From contig JAGKQI010000030.1 in assembly GCA_018806915.1 (NCBI GenBank), forward strand, positions 466,501 to 530,500: a stretch of 64,000 nucleotides of DNA. The letters run 5' to 3'. This document shows positions 1 through 9,069 of this stretch, piece after piece. The translations under genes and the position numbers were made by a program. The notes beneath the pieces are model-generated. The model made no database searches. It had not been told where the DNA came from and saw only the letters and a list, made by a program, of their open reading frames with translations. Every line of letters starts with the position of its first letter. Within the stretch, counting starts at the first letter, position 1. This stretch comes from Phytophthora colocasiae. Taxonomy: Eukaryota; Oomycota; Peronosporomycetes; Peronosporales; Peronosporaceae.

Positions 1-511
1 ATCACTTGGTTTTTCAGAGTCTTGGTCACTCAGAGTTAGAGATACCAGAGTCTTGAATACGAAACCAGAATACGGAGCACTAATGCTTCAACGTACATGA
101 AGATCTTGAGGGTTACGCGGGTGCGCGGCGTCCGACGCGCGATACTTGGTCTCTGTGAGTATATATTGTGAATCCTTGAACCATCCATCGTCGCGCTGGA
201 CGGTAACGGGATGAGGTCTCTCAGAGATACGTTCTTCTGAGAGACTTTCCGCCAGAACTTAGGCACTCATCGTCGGGGAAAGTCCGGTGACCAGACAGAG
301 TGTAGTTGACCTTCAGAGTTGTGCACACTCTGAAGTACACTTCTGGTCCTTTGGGCCCCTTTACAGTCAGGCGAAGGTTTATCCACAATCTTCCACAGAT
401 GTCACACGGGTGCGGCCGCGTCCCAAAGTCCCTTTCGCTTATAACCCATAGTATAACCAATCACATCGTAACGTAATATCCACCTGTCGCTCGAAAATGG
501 GAATTAACATC
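1..511 (-). mobile_element. LTR of gypsy family A, cut by the window edge
   Basis: Reverse complement of 6531-7039, nearly identical over 509-511 bp. Its 5' end (GATGTTAATT, or TGATG if one more base is counted) lies at 511-512 and it runs leftwards out of the window. A more diverged copy in plus orientation starts at 10797. The 5' LTR end abuts pol coding sequence at 512, which is not a normal LTR-internal junction; see the inversion finding. Whether it was a solo LTR or part of an element cannot be told because the other end is outside the window. Confidence 0.85.
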
Positions 512-2824
512 ATGTCATCTACTCGTCTGGGAAGCTGTGGGTGTATACTCTGTGAACTCCCGGGGTGGAGTGTTCTGGACGCCCGTGGATTTCCCCTGAC
601 GGATGTCACGGTGAACGATTCAGAGTACTGTGGCCTGAATTATGGTCTGAAGATGGCGCTCGAGCACGAAATACAGGAGCTGGTGGTTGTGGGAGACTCA
701 CGCATCGCGATACAACAGGCTCAGGGATTGATCAACTGCAATCAGCCTAACTTGCAACGGAGGTTAGCCGAATTTGAGTCTCTGAAAACCAAGTTTCAGA
801 CTCTGAAGTTGGTGCATGTGAAGCGTGAGTTCAACCAAGCGGCGGACTACCTAACTTCGAAGACTTTGGCCCTTGGGGAAGCTTGGCGGGTACAAGATGA
901 GGATGAACTTATGCACCTACGACTGGTATCCAAGGTTCATGAGAAACTGATGAAGCCTCACTCAGTCCCGACCATGGAAGTTCAAGAGTCAAAGATATCA
1001 GACTCTGAAAATAATGCGTCACCAGAGTCTGAGAATGTTTTCGATCCGGAATCCGCACCCCTGCCTCGATCGGTCAGAGTGTTGATTGCTGTAACCCGTG
1101 CCCAAGCTCCGCCTGACGCTAATCTGCCTGAGGATGATGACGAGCGAGAACCTTTGGGGCCTTTGGAGTTCCAGGCAGAACGCTGGCGACGGATCAAGGC
1201 GCATCAGAGCCAGGACCCGTACTTGGTTGAACTCATGAAGTTTCTGAAAGGTGACGTGGGAGATTTACCACGACCCCGAGTCAGGAAGCTTGCCAGAGTT
1301 GCTGAGGACTTCGTTCTGGATTCTAGAGATGTACTATATCGCCTGAGTCGCGCTACTCGAGAGCGGCCCCGGGACAATGTTGACGAACTCAGACTGGTGG
1401 TTCCCAGAGACTTGTATCCAGACTTGTTACACTATGCTCATGAAGACTACCAAGGTGGACATCAAGGAATCAGGAGAACCTTTGAGAAGTTGAGTTCGGA
1501 ATTTTACTGGTTGGGTATGTATGCGGATGTGGAAAGATTCGTGAAGGAATGTGTGGACTGTGCCAGTGGCAAGGGGCGACCCCCAAATCCCGGACCGTCA
1601 CCTGGGAATATTGAGCCCAGCCGGCCGTTTGAAGTGGTGTCTATGGATTTTGTAACCCACATGCCGAAATCAGCCCGTGGAAACACATTTCTCTTGCTGT
1701 TCCAAGATATGTTTTCAGGATACGTGATGTGCAAGCCGATGAGTGTCACCACTGCTCAAGATGTAGCAGAGGCCTATGAGGAACGCGTTTTCAGAAACTT
1801 TGGAGCTAGCTCTTTGATTCGTCATGATCAAGATCCTCGCTTCATAAGTGAGGTGTTCAAGTGTTTCAGAGAGCTTTTGGGTAGCAGACAACGAGCTACT
1901 CTAGGGTACCGGCCTCAAGCCAACGGCCAACAAGAGCGATCAGTACAGACTGTGGTGCGCGCGATTAAGGCATATATCTCTGAAGCTGATCAAAGTGACT
2001 GCGATGATCATGCTGAACGTCTGATGTTCGCCCTGAATACGTCATTCGACGCCACTCGTCTGGAAACACCTTTCTATTTGGTGCATGGTTGGGATGCTCA
2101 CGGGACGGTGTCCGCTATGCTCGGACCCAAGCCGTCGACGACTCAGGAGCGGACTGCTTATGAGTGGAGAAGGAAGATGCAACGAGACTATAGTTATGCT
2201 CTGGCGTGTGCCGAAGATCTCCAGAGGAAGGCAAAACGTGATCGGTCTGAAGAACAAACCAGAAAGTGGAACGAGTTATCAGAGCGTCTGAAATCAGGCT
2301 TTGCTATAGGCGACGCCGTATGGCTCTACATCCCTAAGGTACAAACGGGATTGAGCAGGAAACTGGCGCACATGTGGCACGGATCTTTCAGGATCGAGGA
2401 GATGCTGGACGATTTCAGGGTGCGACTCAAAGTTGAGGATACCGGCTATCACGTAAACCCCTGGGTGCATGTGAGCCGCCTGAAACCTAGAGCCCTGTTT
2501 CCCAGACGACCCACGGTGGAACTCCAGATCCTAGAAGATGATGACTTTGACGCTGCCTTGTTACCAGAGGATAGTTGGGAGCCTGATACTGAAAACGACG
2601 AGTATGAAGTGGAGAAGATTCTGGATACCCGCTGGAGCAAGCGTACCAGGACGTCTAAACGCCTGCGTGAATATCTGGTTAAGTGGAAAGGTTACGATGA
2701 AACTGAGTGGTTACCATTATCGAAGTTGAACTGTGGAGCACTACTTTATGAATTCAACCAGAGTGCACGAGCACGAGCTCGTTTTCAGGCAATGCAAGCT
2801 GGAGACGATCACCCCAGAGTCTAA
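497..2824 (+). CDS. Gypsy family A pol, 3' half: RNase H, integrase and chromodomain
   Basis: A 775-codon open frame. The first five codons are LTR sequence, and true pol sequence begins at the ATGTC of 512-516. Residues about 10-130 are a second, archaeal/plant-type RNase H: the acidic residues in SEYCGL, VVGDSRI and NQAADY are present, but the first Asp (SFDGAA) is missing and lies on the other strand near 8230. Residues about 300-350 hold the HH-CC zinc motif (ends CVDC). The integrase core follows with D in SMDFV, D in HDQDPRF and E in NGQQERS, so the DDE triad is complete. A C-terminal chromodomain (EYLVKWKGYDETEWLP) ends the protein. RT and protease are absent. The fragment cannot make a functional polyprotein alone. 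The open frame suggests recent activity. Oomycete and plant Tat-type gypsy elements are known to carry such dual RNase H pol genes. Confidence 0.9.
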   Translation: MGINIMSSTRLGSCGCILCELPGWSVLDARGFPLTDVTVNDSEYCGLNYGLKMALEHEIQELVVVGDSRIAIQQAQGLINCNQPNLQRRLAEFESLKTKFQTLKLVHVKREFNQAADYLTSKTLALGEAWRVQDEDELMHLRLVSKVHEKLMKPHSVPTMEVQESKISDSENNASPESENVFDPESAPLPRSVRVLIAVTRAQAPPDANLPEDDDEREPLGPLEFQAERWRRIKAHQSQDPYLVELMKFLKGDVGDLPRPRVRKLARVAEDFVLDSRDVLYRLSRATRERPRDNVDELRLVVPRDLYPDLLHYAHEDYQGGHQGIRRTFEKLSSEFYWLGMYADVERFVKECVDCASGKGRPPNPGPSPGNIEPSRPFEVVSMDFVTHMPKSARGNTFLLLFQDMFSGYVMCKPMSVTTAQDVAEAYEERVFRNFGASSLIRHDQDPRFISEVFKCFRELLGSRQRATLGYRPQANGQQERSVQTVVRAIKAYISEADQSDCDDHAERLMFALNTSFDATRLETPFYLVHGWDAHGTVSAMLGPKPSTTQERTAYEWRRKMQRDYSYALACAEDLQRKAKRDRSEEQTRKWNELSERLKSGFAIGDAVWLYIPKVQTGLSRKLAHMWHGSFRIEEMLDDFRVRLKVEDTGYHVNPWVHVSRLKPRALFPRRPTVELQILEDDDFDAALLPEDSWEPDTENDEYEVEKILDTRWSKRTRTSKRLREYLVKWKGYDETEWLPLSKLNCGALLYEFNQSARARARFQAMQAGDDHPRV
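512..516. repeat. Putative 5-bp target-site duplication, copy 1 (ATGTC)
   Basis: ATGTC directly follows the minus-strand LTR end. The same five bases, as GACAT, occur at 8206-8210 next to the other pol half. In both places they encode the start of Met-Ser at the break in the RNase H domain. A 5-bp duplication is usual for gypsy elements. If the LTR is taken to start with TGATG, the shared stretch is four bases. Confidence 0.55.
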
Positions 2825-3208
2825 TGACTCTGAATGCACGCCTGGAAGTCTGATATCTGAAAGATCTCAGACTCGGACTTTCAGAGAATGGTAGTCTGAG
2901 TACATGTTTTTCAGACTCTTATCTCTGAAATTCATGTGTTTGGATATGTGGTCGATCATGTTACTGCTTATATAAAACGACTGTGTGAATATGAATGTGG
3001 AATTGATTTTGTGGAGAGTTAAGCGCTGAGGGATACAAGGTTACTAGCAATGAGATGATGAGAAGAAATGTGATTGAATGGAGCGATATTGGGAAGTTAA
3101 GGGATTAGGAAGCTACTCTGAGGCCGGGGTTTACGTCACGAATGCAGACAACTATTTGGCTTCTCGAAATGCAGCCTTCTCGTGGGCACCATGGTGGACA
3201 TCTGAGCT
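2825..3208. other. Non-coding spacer between pol and the antisense frame
   Basis: About 385 bp between the pol stop and the end of the converging antisense ORF. It is rich in the ACTCTGA/TCAGAGT motif seen throughout family A. No gene, hairpin terminator or RNA was recognised. As the meeting point of two converging frames it may hold both 3' ends. Confidence 0.5.
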
Positions 3209-5146
3209 TCAGTAGTGAAGGGAAATCGGGTTCTCAGAGCGTTCCGTAGGTGTCAACGAGTCCTTCTTGACGTCGGCAGGAATGTACTGGAGCCACTCTT
3301 CGTCCACGTTCACCGTGGCCCATTGCATCCGAGCAGGTTCAACAGCATCCAAGTCACCCAGTTGCGTCTCCAGACTCAGACACTTGGGACCACCAAGTTC
3401 TGCGACTCTGGGATCTTGCCAGATCCAGGGACAGGACTTGTCAGGAACCACCCAGATGCTGGGCTCTGAGAGAATCGACTCTGGAAAATCCTTGTGCTTC
3501 AAGACCTTTCGGATGAGGGCGTTGTGTTGACGAATCATGGCGGCTCGACGCATGGACCGGTACTTGTGAAGCTCCGCAGACTTGTCGTCAGCCTCAACGT
3601 CCATGGTCACCCAATGCGTTCGCTCCCAGAAGGCTTGAGCGTGCTTCTTCATGCTGCGCACAATGTCTTCCACGTCAGCCAACACCATGGGTCCCAGTTC
3701 GTCCCGCTTGTGGAAGTAAAATTCTGAGAATCGGTTGTCGAACATGACTTCCCAAGGGGCGCGCTTCTTGCGGATGACCGCACAGTACCGCTCAGAGTCC
3801 CAGCGCTTCTTGAGGATGGCACATGAGTGCTTGTGTACCTCGTAGTCTGGGAAACCCAATGTCTGGCCAGTGGTGGTCCTAGTGGAGCTCACTCGCTGTA
3901 CTCTGATGCCATAGTACAACCAGGAGGATGCCTCACAGTCTGGTGTTTCCACCACCTGGAGCTCCTTGACTGTCAGAGAATTGTAGGGCTTGGATACCAG
4001 GCTCCGCGTTTTCCCTGAAGAACCCTTGAACTTCGATCCACTTCCACTGGTGGACTTCGGACGAGACTTGGGACTGGTGTGGGCTTTCACAGACGCAAGA
4101 CTTCTCTTGGACTTCTTGGTGGGAATGATAGGCCCATCATCAGAGTCCGAGTCGTCATCAGAGTCCCGGGGACGCTTGGAACCAGGACGCGGGTGATCAT
4201 CAGACTTCTTGTCTCCAGAGTTTTTGTTCCCAGACTTGTCGCTCTCGGAATCGCTGCCGTCAGACGCACCGTCGCCAGAGATCTCGTCGTCATCTTCGTC
4301 TCCAGACTCGACCGCACCAGAATCCTTGTAATCAGGGTCATCTTTGGGGTCGTCGGCAGTGGACTCAACATCACTCTCCGGGTAATTCACGTGACCATCC
4401 AGGTCACCCCAGGCCGCAGGCTCGGTACCAGCCGAGATATGGCGATCCACCACTTCGTCAGCCATCTGGTAGTAGACCTCAGGGACATACTTAGCCCAAG
4501 GAGTGGAATCCAGACGACGAGAAAACACCAGACTCACCAACATCTGGACGAGAACCGGACTGCTGAAGAGGCTGTGAGCTTCTTTGTCCGACGCTAACCA
4601 CTCCATGGCCTTATCGTACTTGATCCCAGACAACAGAGCTTGACGGAGGTCAGGTCGGACTTCTTTCCAGACCACGTCACCAGGGAGCCTCTTGTGCACT
4701 TCAGACTTTGCCACCTTGGAACCTGCATTCGCAGAAAGCACCGAGTCTTCGACAGGCTTGTGTCCGAAGGGGCGACGCTGCAAATTCTTGAAATCCCACT
4801 TGAACGGCCGCTTCGGAGATGATTTCAGAGTCAGGGGCTTCGGTGGGTATGACAGATATCGTGGGCTCTCGCTCTTGGACTCCGAGACTTCAGCCCTTGG
4901 ACGGGTGAGATCCAGAACTCTTGCGGTCTTCGCAGCCTTCTCAGCAGTCTGACGAGCTCGCTCCTCAGAAAGCCGTTTCTTGAAATCAGGAACGGGTTTC
5001 TTCCGCGCGTCCAAGGCTGTCACACTGATGACGGTCGTCCAGTTATCAGGGACGGTGGTGTTCTCTTGAAACGACACCAGAATGTCATGAAGCCGATCCC
5101 AATTACCAGCGATTTCAGAGTTCTCTTGTAAGAACTCTGAGAATCC
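3209..5146 (-). CDS. Antisense ORF of gypsy family A, distal part after an in-frame TAG
   Basis: Continues the frame of the upstream antisense ORF directly after a single TAG (5147-5149): 23 codons without Met, then 622 more to the stop at 3209. No ATG lies at its beginning (codon 5077 is GTG), so it is better read as the C-terminal part of one protein of about 1,087 residues than as a separate gene. Visible parts are a basic N-terminal stretch, a very acidic Asp/Ser/Glu-rich centre followed by a Lys/Arg/Ser-rich tract, and a C-terminal globular region rich in Trp and basic residues (motifs SSWLYYGIRV, APWEVMFDNRFSEFYFHKRDE). No catalytic motif of RT, integrase, protease or envelope proteins was seen. 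It lies between pol and the plus-strand LTR, where plant Tat-type gypsy elements also carry antisense ORFs. Function unknown. Confidence 0.65.
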   Translation of the reverse strand, partial: GFSEFLQENSEIAGNWDRLHDILVSFQENTTVPDNWTTVISVTALDARKKPVPDFKKRLSEERARQTAEKAAKTARVLDLTRPRAEVSESKSESPRYLSYPPKPLTLKSSPKRPFKWDFKNLQRRPFGHKPVEDSVLSANAGSKVAKSEVHKRLPGDVVWKEVRPDLRQALLSGIKYDKAMEWLASDKEAHSLFSSPVLVQMLVSLVFSRRLDSTPWAKYVPEVYYQMADEVVDRHISAGTEPAAWGDLDGHVNYPESDVESTADDPKDDPDYKDSGAVESGDEDDDEISGDGASDGSDSESDKSGNKNSGDKKSDDHPRPGSKRPRDSDDDSDSDDGPIIPTKKSKRSLASVKAHTSPKSRPKSTSGSGSKFKGSSGKTRSLVSKPYNSLTVKELQVVETPDCEASSWLYYGIRVQRVSSTRTTTGQTLGFPDYEVHKHSCAILKKRWDSERYCAVIRKKRAPWEVMFDNRFSEFYFHKRDELGPMVLADVEDIVRSMKKHAQAFWERTHWVTMDVEADDKSAELHKYRSMRRAAMIRQHNALIRKVLKHKDFPESILSEPSIWVVPDKSCPWIWQDPRVAELGGPKCLSLETQLGDLDAVEPARMQWATVNVDEEWLQYIPADVKKDSLTPTERSENPISLHY

Positions 5147-6469
5147 CTATGGATCCGTGGGCTTGACTTCAGGACGCGACTTCAGAATCGAGACTTGCGC
5201 TTGAAGATCGGCGACTTGGGATTTCAGAGCTGCCTTGTCCGACTTTAGAGCTTCCACTTGGTCCTGATAGTGAGCCTTGAGATCCTGAATCTCTGAAGCC
5301 AGGCGTTCTTCTATCACACCGGCCTCTTGCTGGGCACACTTAAGTTCGTGCTTCCAGTATTGACAGTGCAGTACCCATTCGCGCCTGATTTCTTCACACT
5401 CAGAGCGCGCTGCTGCAGCATCGATCAAGGCGACCCCATTCTGAGAACCAACGCGTTCCCGAAGGCGGCGATGAGCAGCGGTCATGAGTTTCAAGCATCC
5501 AGCTGTCCGAAAAACTTTCTCGGCAAGCCGAGTGGGGGAGACATGAGAAACCAGAGACCCCAGTTCCCGGCGAACATCCACAGACGACGTCAAAGCATCC
5601 AGAGTACGCACGTCTGGAGTCTGGGCGCACGGAGACACAACTTCGGCGGGGTCGAAGCTTGGAATCACTCGCTCCAGCTCCTGGAGGTCTTCATCAGTAA
5701 GTGCCTCGTAACCCACGAGTACACAGGGGCCACCGTACGCATTCGCTATGTGGCGCCCTCTTCTGAAGTCTTCAGCTCGCGCGGGGGTACTCACCAGAAA
5801 GGCACGTCCCTCTGGCTTCACGCTGGGAGCGATATAGTTCTGGGGAACATCAGAGTCCCCCAACGCCGTGACTTGATCCCCTGTGGTTGTCACCAGACCC
5901 TGACGAAAGAGCCGATCGACCTCTTCCGTAGACAAAAGCCGTGGGGCACCAAAGGCTCGCGGTCTGAAGACACCAGGAGTTCCCTCAGAGAATTCAGAGT
6001 GAGATTCCCCACGTGAAGCCACTGGTGGCGAGAGATCACCAACACCGGTCGAGTTCATGTCATCACCAGGGAGGTCCTCAGTCGGACCATCGACCTGTGA
6101 GTCGGTAGGTTTGGATGCATGGGCTGGGGCGCTAGGGCTGCCACCTGGCGATGTGGCTGAACCAACATCTCCACCCTGCGATATATTGGCAGTTGCCGAA
6201 GCAGGACAAGTGCCTGTGGCGTCGCCTGCCACCCCACTCACTGGGGCGTTTGAGCTCAGGGAAGTGTTTGTTTCCTCAGTCATGAGCGAAAGGACGGAGG
6301 TTTGAAAATGATCGCCTGTTAGGCGAGTCAAGTTCAAATTTCTGAGTCTGAGAGAATCAGATGGTGCGACGGGACACCAGAGACTCTGAAAACCAGGCAA
6401 CTGGCAAAGAGTTGCAGCTACGCTACGCTCTGAAAACCGTCTATCAGAATGTTTGATGGGCCTGGCCAT
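5147..6469 (-). CDS. Antisense ORF of gypsy family A, proximal part
   Basis: 440 codons opening at an ATG at 6469, about 60 bp from the 5' end of the neighbouring LTR, which may supply its promoter on the reverse strand (inference). A second plausible start, MTEETNTSL, lies about 60 codons downstream. The N-terminal half is Ser/Thr/Pro/Gly-rich and probably disordered. The middle (RPRAFGAPRLLSTEEVDRLF onward, roughly residues 175-310) looks globular. The last 90 residues form a heptad-rich coiled coil (for example DLKAHYQDQVEALKSDKAAL). It ends in TAG, and the same frame stays open into the next ORF. It does not resemble the plus-strand gag of the copy at 11895, although that also has a coiled coil. 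Function unknown; an accessory structural protein is possible. Confidence 0.65.
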   Translation of the reverse strand: MARPIKHSDRRFSERSVAATLCQLPGFQSLWCPVAPSDSLRLRNLNLTRLTGDHFQTSVLSLMTEETNTSLSSNAPVSGVAGDATGTCPASATANISQGGDVGSATSPGGSPSAPAHASKPTDSQVDGPTEDLPGDDMNSTGVGDLSPPVASRGESHSEFSEGTPGVFRPRAFGAPRLLSTEEVDRLFRQGLVTTTGDQVTALGDSDVPQNYIAPSVKPEGRAFLVSTPARAEDFRRGRHIANAYGGPCVLVGYEALTDEDLQELERVIPSFDPAEVVSPCAQTPDVRTLDALTSSVDVRRELGSLVSHVSPTRLAEKVFRTAGCLKLMTAAHRRLRERVGSQNGVALIDAAAARSECEEIRREWVLHCQYWKHELKCAQQEAGVIEERLASEIQDLKAHYQDQVEALKSDKAALKSQVADLQAQVSILKSRPEVKPTDP

Positions 6470-6510
6470 GATACACAGCTTGGAGAAAGTTCCGCACTGA
6501 TGGATCGTGA

Positions 6511-6529
6511 CCAGGAGGGGCGGTTGACA
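6511..6529 (+). other. Purine-rich tract before the LTR, weak polypurine-tract candidate
   Basis: AGGAGGGG ends about ten bases before the LTR start at 6530-6531. It is on the correct strand to prime plus-strand synthesis for an element whose 3' LTR is 6531-7375, with pol on the plus strand. The gap of ten bases makes it less convincing than the tract at 58210. Confidence 0.35.
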
Positions 6530-6530
6530 T

Positions 6531-7375
6531 GATGTTAATTCCGATTTTCGAGCGACAGGTGGATATTACGTTACGATGTGATTGGTTATACTATGGGTTA
6601 TAAGCGAAAGGGACTTTGGGACGCGGCAGCACCCGTGCGACATCTGTGGAAGATTGTGGATAAACCTTCGCCTGACTGTAAAGGGCCCAAAGGACCAGAA
6701 GTGTACTTCAGAGTGTGCACAACTCTGAAGGTCAACTACACTCTGTCTGGTCACCGGACTTTCCTCGACGATGAGTGCCTAAGTTCTGGCGGAAAGTCTC
6801 TCAGAAGAACGTATCTCTGAGAGACCTCATCCCGTTACCGTCCAGCGCGACGATGGATGGTTCAAGGATTCACAATATATACCCACAGAGACCAAGTATC
6901 GCGCGTCGGACGCCGCGCACCCGCGTAACCCTCAAGATCTTCATGTACGTCGAAGCATTAGTGCTCCGTACTCTGGTTTCGTACTCAAGACTCTGGTATC
7001 TCTAACTCTGAGTGACTAAGACTCTGAAGACCAAGTGATATCAGACTCTAAAAACCAGGATACCGGACTCTGAAACCACCGAAGATCCAATACCATACTG
7101 AAACCAAGTGAACCCAAGTTCAAGTCACGCATTCAAGTGATTACTGACCTGCACATCCCCCGTAATGACGTCTCTACCTGTCAACCCATCGAGATCGGCT
7201 GCACAGACTGCATACTGAGACCAAGTCAAAGTACCAGATGTATACAAAGACCAAGAGTACCTGAGATATGAAGACTGACTGCATAAAGGACGCAAAAGAT
7301 GACAAGAAGGAGAGAGTTACCAGAGATATATGATAGTTATGAGGAAGATAAACGATAAACAGAGTTCAATTTGCC
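6531..7375 (+). mobile_element. LTR of gypsy family A (part conserved between copies)
   Basis: Begins (T)GATGTTAATTCCG and matches 1-511 in inverse orientation and 10797-11660 in direct orientation. Similarity to the third copy stops after CAGAGTTCAATTTGC near 7375. It holds an inverted CCAAT box (GTGATTGGTTATAC) followed by TATAAG-like sequence at about 6584-6605, a possible U3 promoter. The 3' end is uncertain: a putative target duplication at 8206-8210 would extend the LTR or its attached leader to 8205. Confidence 0.8.
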
Positions 7376-8205
7376 GTGTAACCCAGAAGTCGTTGTATTT
7401 CTGTTTGCAAGGCCACGCCAAGCATCGCTGCCGTGTGATCTCTCGCCTATTCAATCCCCTTAGGCGGAGATCAGGTAACGTAGCGACCTGAAAGGACCCG
7501 CCTATTCCATATCCTAGTTGGGTCGTTTGTTTTGTCTCTAGCGGTAGCCCATTTCATATTGCTCGTTTGGACAGGCTCTGGAAACTAGACAGTCGTTTTC
7601 AGAGTGCAAGGTAGACTGTTATATATAGCCGATTGTATTGGTTTATATTTTCCCTCTATACTAGAGGGTGGTGCGCGAACGTAAAGGGATACCAGACAGA
7701 CCAGGTGTCTGGTAGCAAGTCCCTAGTTGACCTGGAGTGTTAGCCCACCGTTCAAGGGCCTAGAAAGAATAAGAACGGCTGTATATATTTGTATATTTTC
7801 GAACTCTGTATATTGGTTGTTTATCTCTGAAAGTCAAGTATCTCGGTTCTGGATTTGTGATATTCAGACACCGATTTCAGACTTTCTCTGGTATATCCAT
7901 CTCTTTTCGACCGCCAACTTCCTGGAAACCATCTTGGTTCCCAGAGATTCCGACTCCCGAACGCTCCTGGAAGGATTTCCTGAATACCGACACCAGACTC
8001 AAGGGAAACCCCAACTTCTCTTCACGACACATTCTCAGACTCCGGCGAGGGTCATATTTCCGAAGACAACGAACCCACGAGGATACCGCAAGGTACCACA
8101 CGCCAACCTATCGTTGTACGGCTCTGAAAACCCCTTTTTAGTAGTCGTATAACTAGGGTTCACTATACGCCCCCTGCTCCGCGACCAAAGTTTCACCGAC
8201 TTCGC
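7376..8205 (+). other. LTR remainder or leader of family A, no gene
   Basis: 830 bp between the last base shared with the third LTR copy and the pol remnant. It contains a TATATATAG box (about 7620), small hairpins (CCAGACA with TGTCTGG near 7690-7710; CGCCTA with TAGGCG near 7445-7466) and a 141-codon open frame (7727-8152) that resembles nothing I know and lacks coding character. It is either the rest of a long LTR or the 5' leader of a truncated element. The corresponding place after the third LTR copy holds different sequence. Confidence 0.45.
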
Positions 8206-8210
8206 GACAT
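8206..8210. repeat. Putative 5-bp target-site duplication, copy 2 (GACAT)
   Basis: Inverse match of 512-516. It lies exactly where the minus-strand pol remnant stops and LTR-side sequence begins. Together the copies mark the point in the second RNase H at which pol was split. Confidence 0.55.
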
Positions 8211-8870
8211 AGACGTCTTTGCGGCACCGTCGAAACTCAGAACATAACCCTGATAACCTGCTTCCAACATTTCCACACTGATAGGAACTGGCGACTTGAC
8301 TCGCCCTTTGACCGGGATCAGATTTTCAGAGACCTCATCCAGATACTCCCTGGGAGTAATGCCTGCACCGAGTATAGCTGGGAGTCCATCTTCGTCACGC
8401 TGTACCCGGCGGATCTCCAAGTTCCACTGCGACAACTTCATACCCCACTTGACATTCCCGCCGTCGGTGGAGCTCGATGTTAACAACCATTTCAGGACAG
8501 AGTATCTGGTATAGACCACAATCACCGGACTTGACTCCACCAAAGCTCTGAAGTTTTCCAAAACTCTGAGGATCGCAATCACCTCTTTCTCAGCGATATG
8601 ATACCTGAGTTCGGCATCATTCAGGACACGACCCGTAAACCGGACCGGGTGTATTATTCCCTCATATTCTTGTCCCAAAACTGCCGAAGCAGCCCAAGGA
8701 TTCGCATGCGGAATGACAACAAACGGTCTGGTTCGGTCTGGATGTCTGAGCAGTGGAGTAGAGACTATCTTGCGTTTCAGAATCTCGAATGACTATATCC
8801 AGTCTGGAGCAAGATCTGGCGGACGATCCCATGTGTCGCTCCCTTTGGCACATTCTGCCCGAACTTCCCA
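8206..8870 (-). pseudogene. Gypsy family A pol remnant: RT end, RT-linked RNase H, start of second RNase H
   Basis: Reading leftwards, the frame shows the end of RT (EILKRKIVSTPLLRHPD, RPFVVIPHANPWAASAVLG), then the RT-linked RNase H (LNDAELRYHIAEKEVIAILR, VVYTRYSVLKWLL), then GITPREYLDEVSENL, and finally SFDGAAKTSMS, the start of the second RNase H carrying its first catalytic Asp. The RT-linked domain has TRY where active copies have TDH, so it is probably inactive, as is usual in dual RNase H pol genes. A stop codon interrupts the frame upstream of SFEILK. Coding sequence ends at GACAT 8206-8210; the remaining residues to a stop at 8193 are foreign. The continuation of this domain is on the plus strand from 512. 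Confidence 0.75.
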
Positions 8871-9069
8871 CCTTCGGCAGTACTCCTCTCCGAAAATGAT
8901 CTTACGGGGTACACGCTCATCGGTGTACCCGATCACATCAAGGAGTTCCGTGCTCTTCTTCAGCCACGTGAAGCTCCGAGTGCTGTGGCTGATCGCAGCA
9001 CTCTCTGTACAGGGCTTAACCCTGTAAGTTGTGGTGGTCTTCGTACGCCTTCACCATTTCCGGAACGTC

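Noticed and set aside
1..7039. A DNA transposon with long terminal inverted repeats (1-511 and 6531-7039)
   Set aside because: The repeats are LTR-like, occur a third time in direct orientation before a gag, and the pol between them is a split gypsy pol. Inversion between LTRs explains the symmetry better.
7727..8152. 141-codon plus-strand ORF after the LTR
   Set aside because: No motif or coding character; probably LTR or leader sequence.
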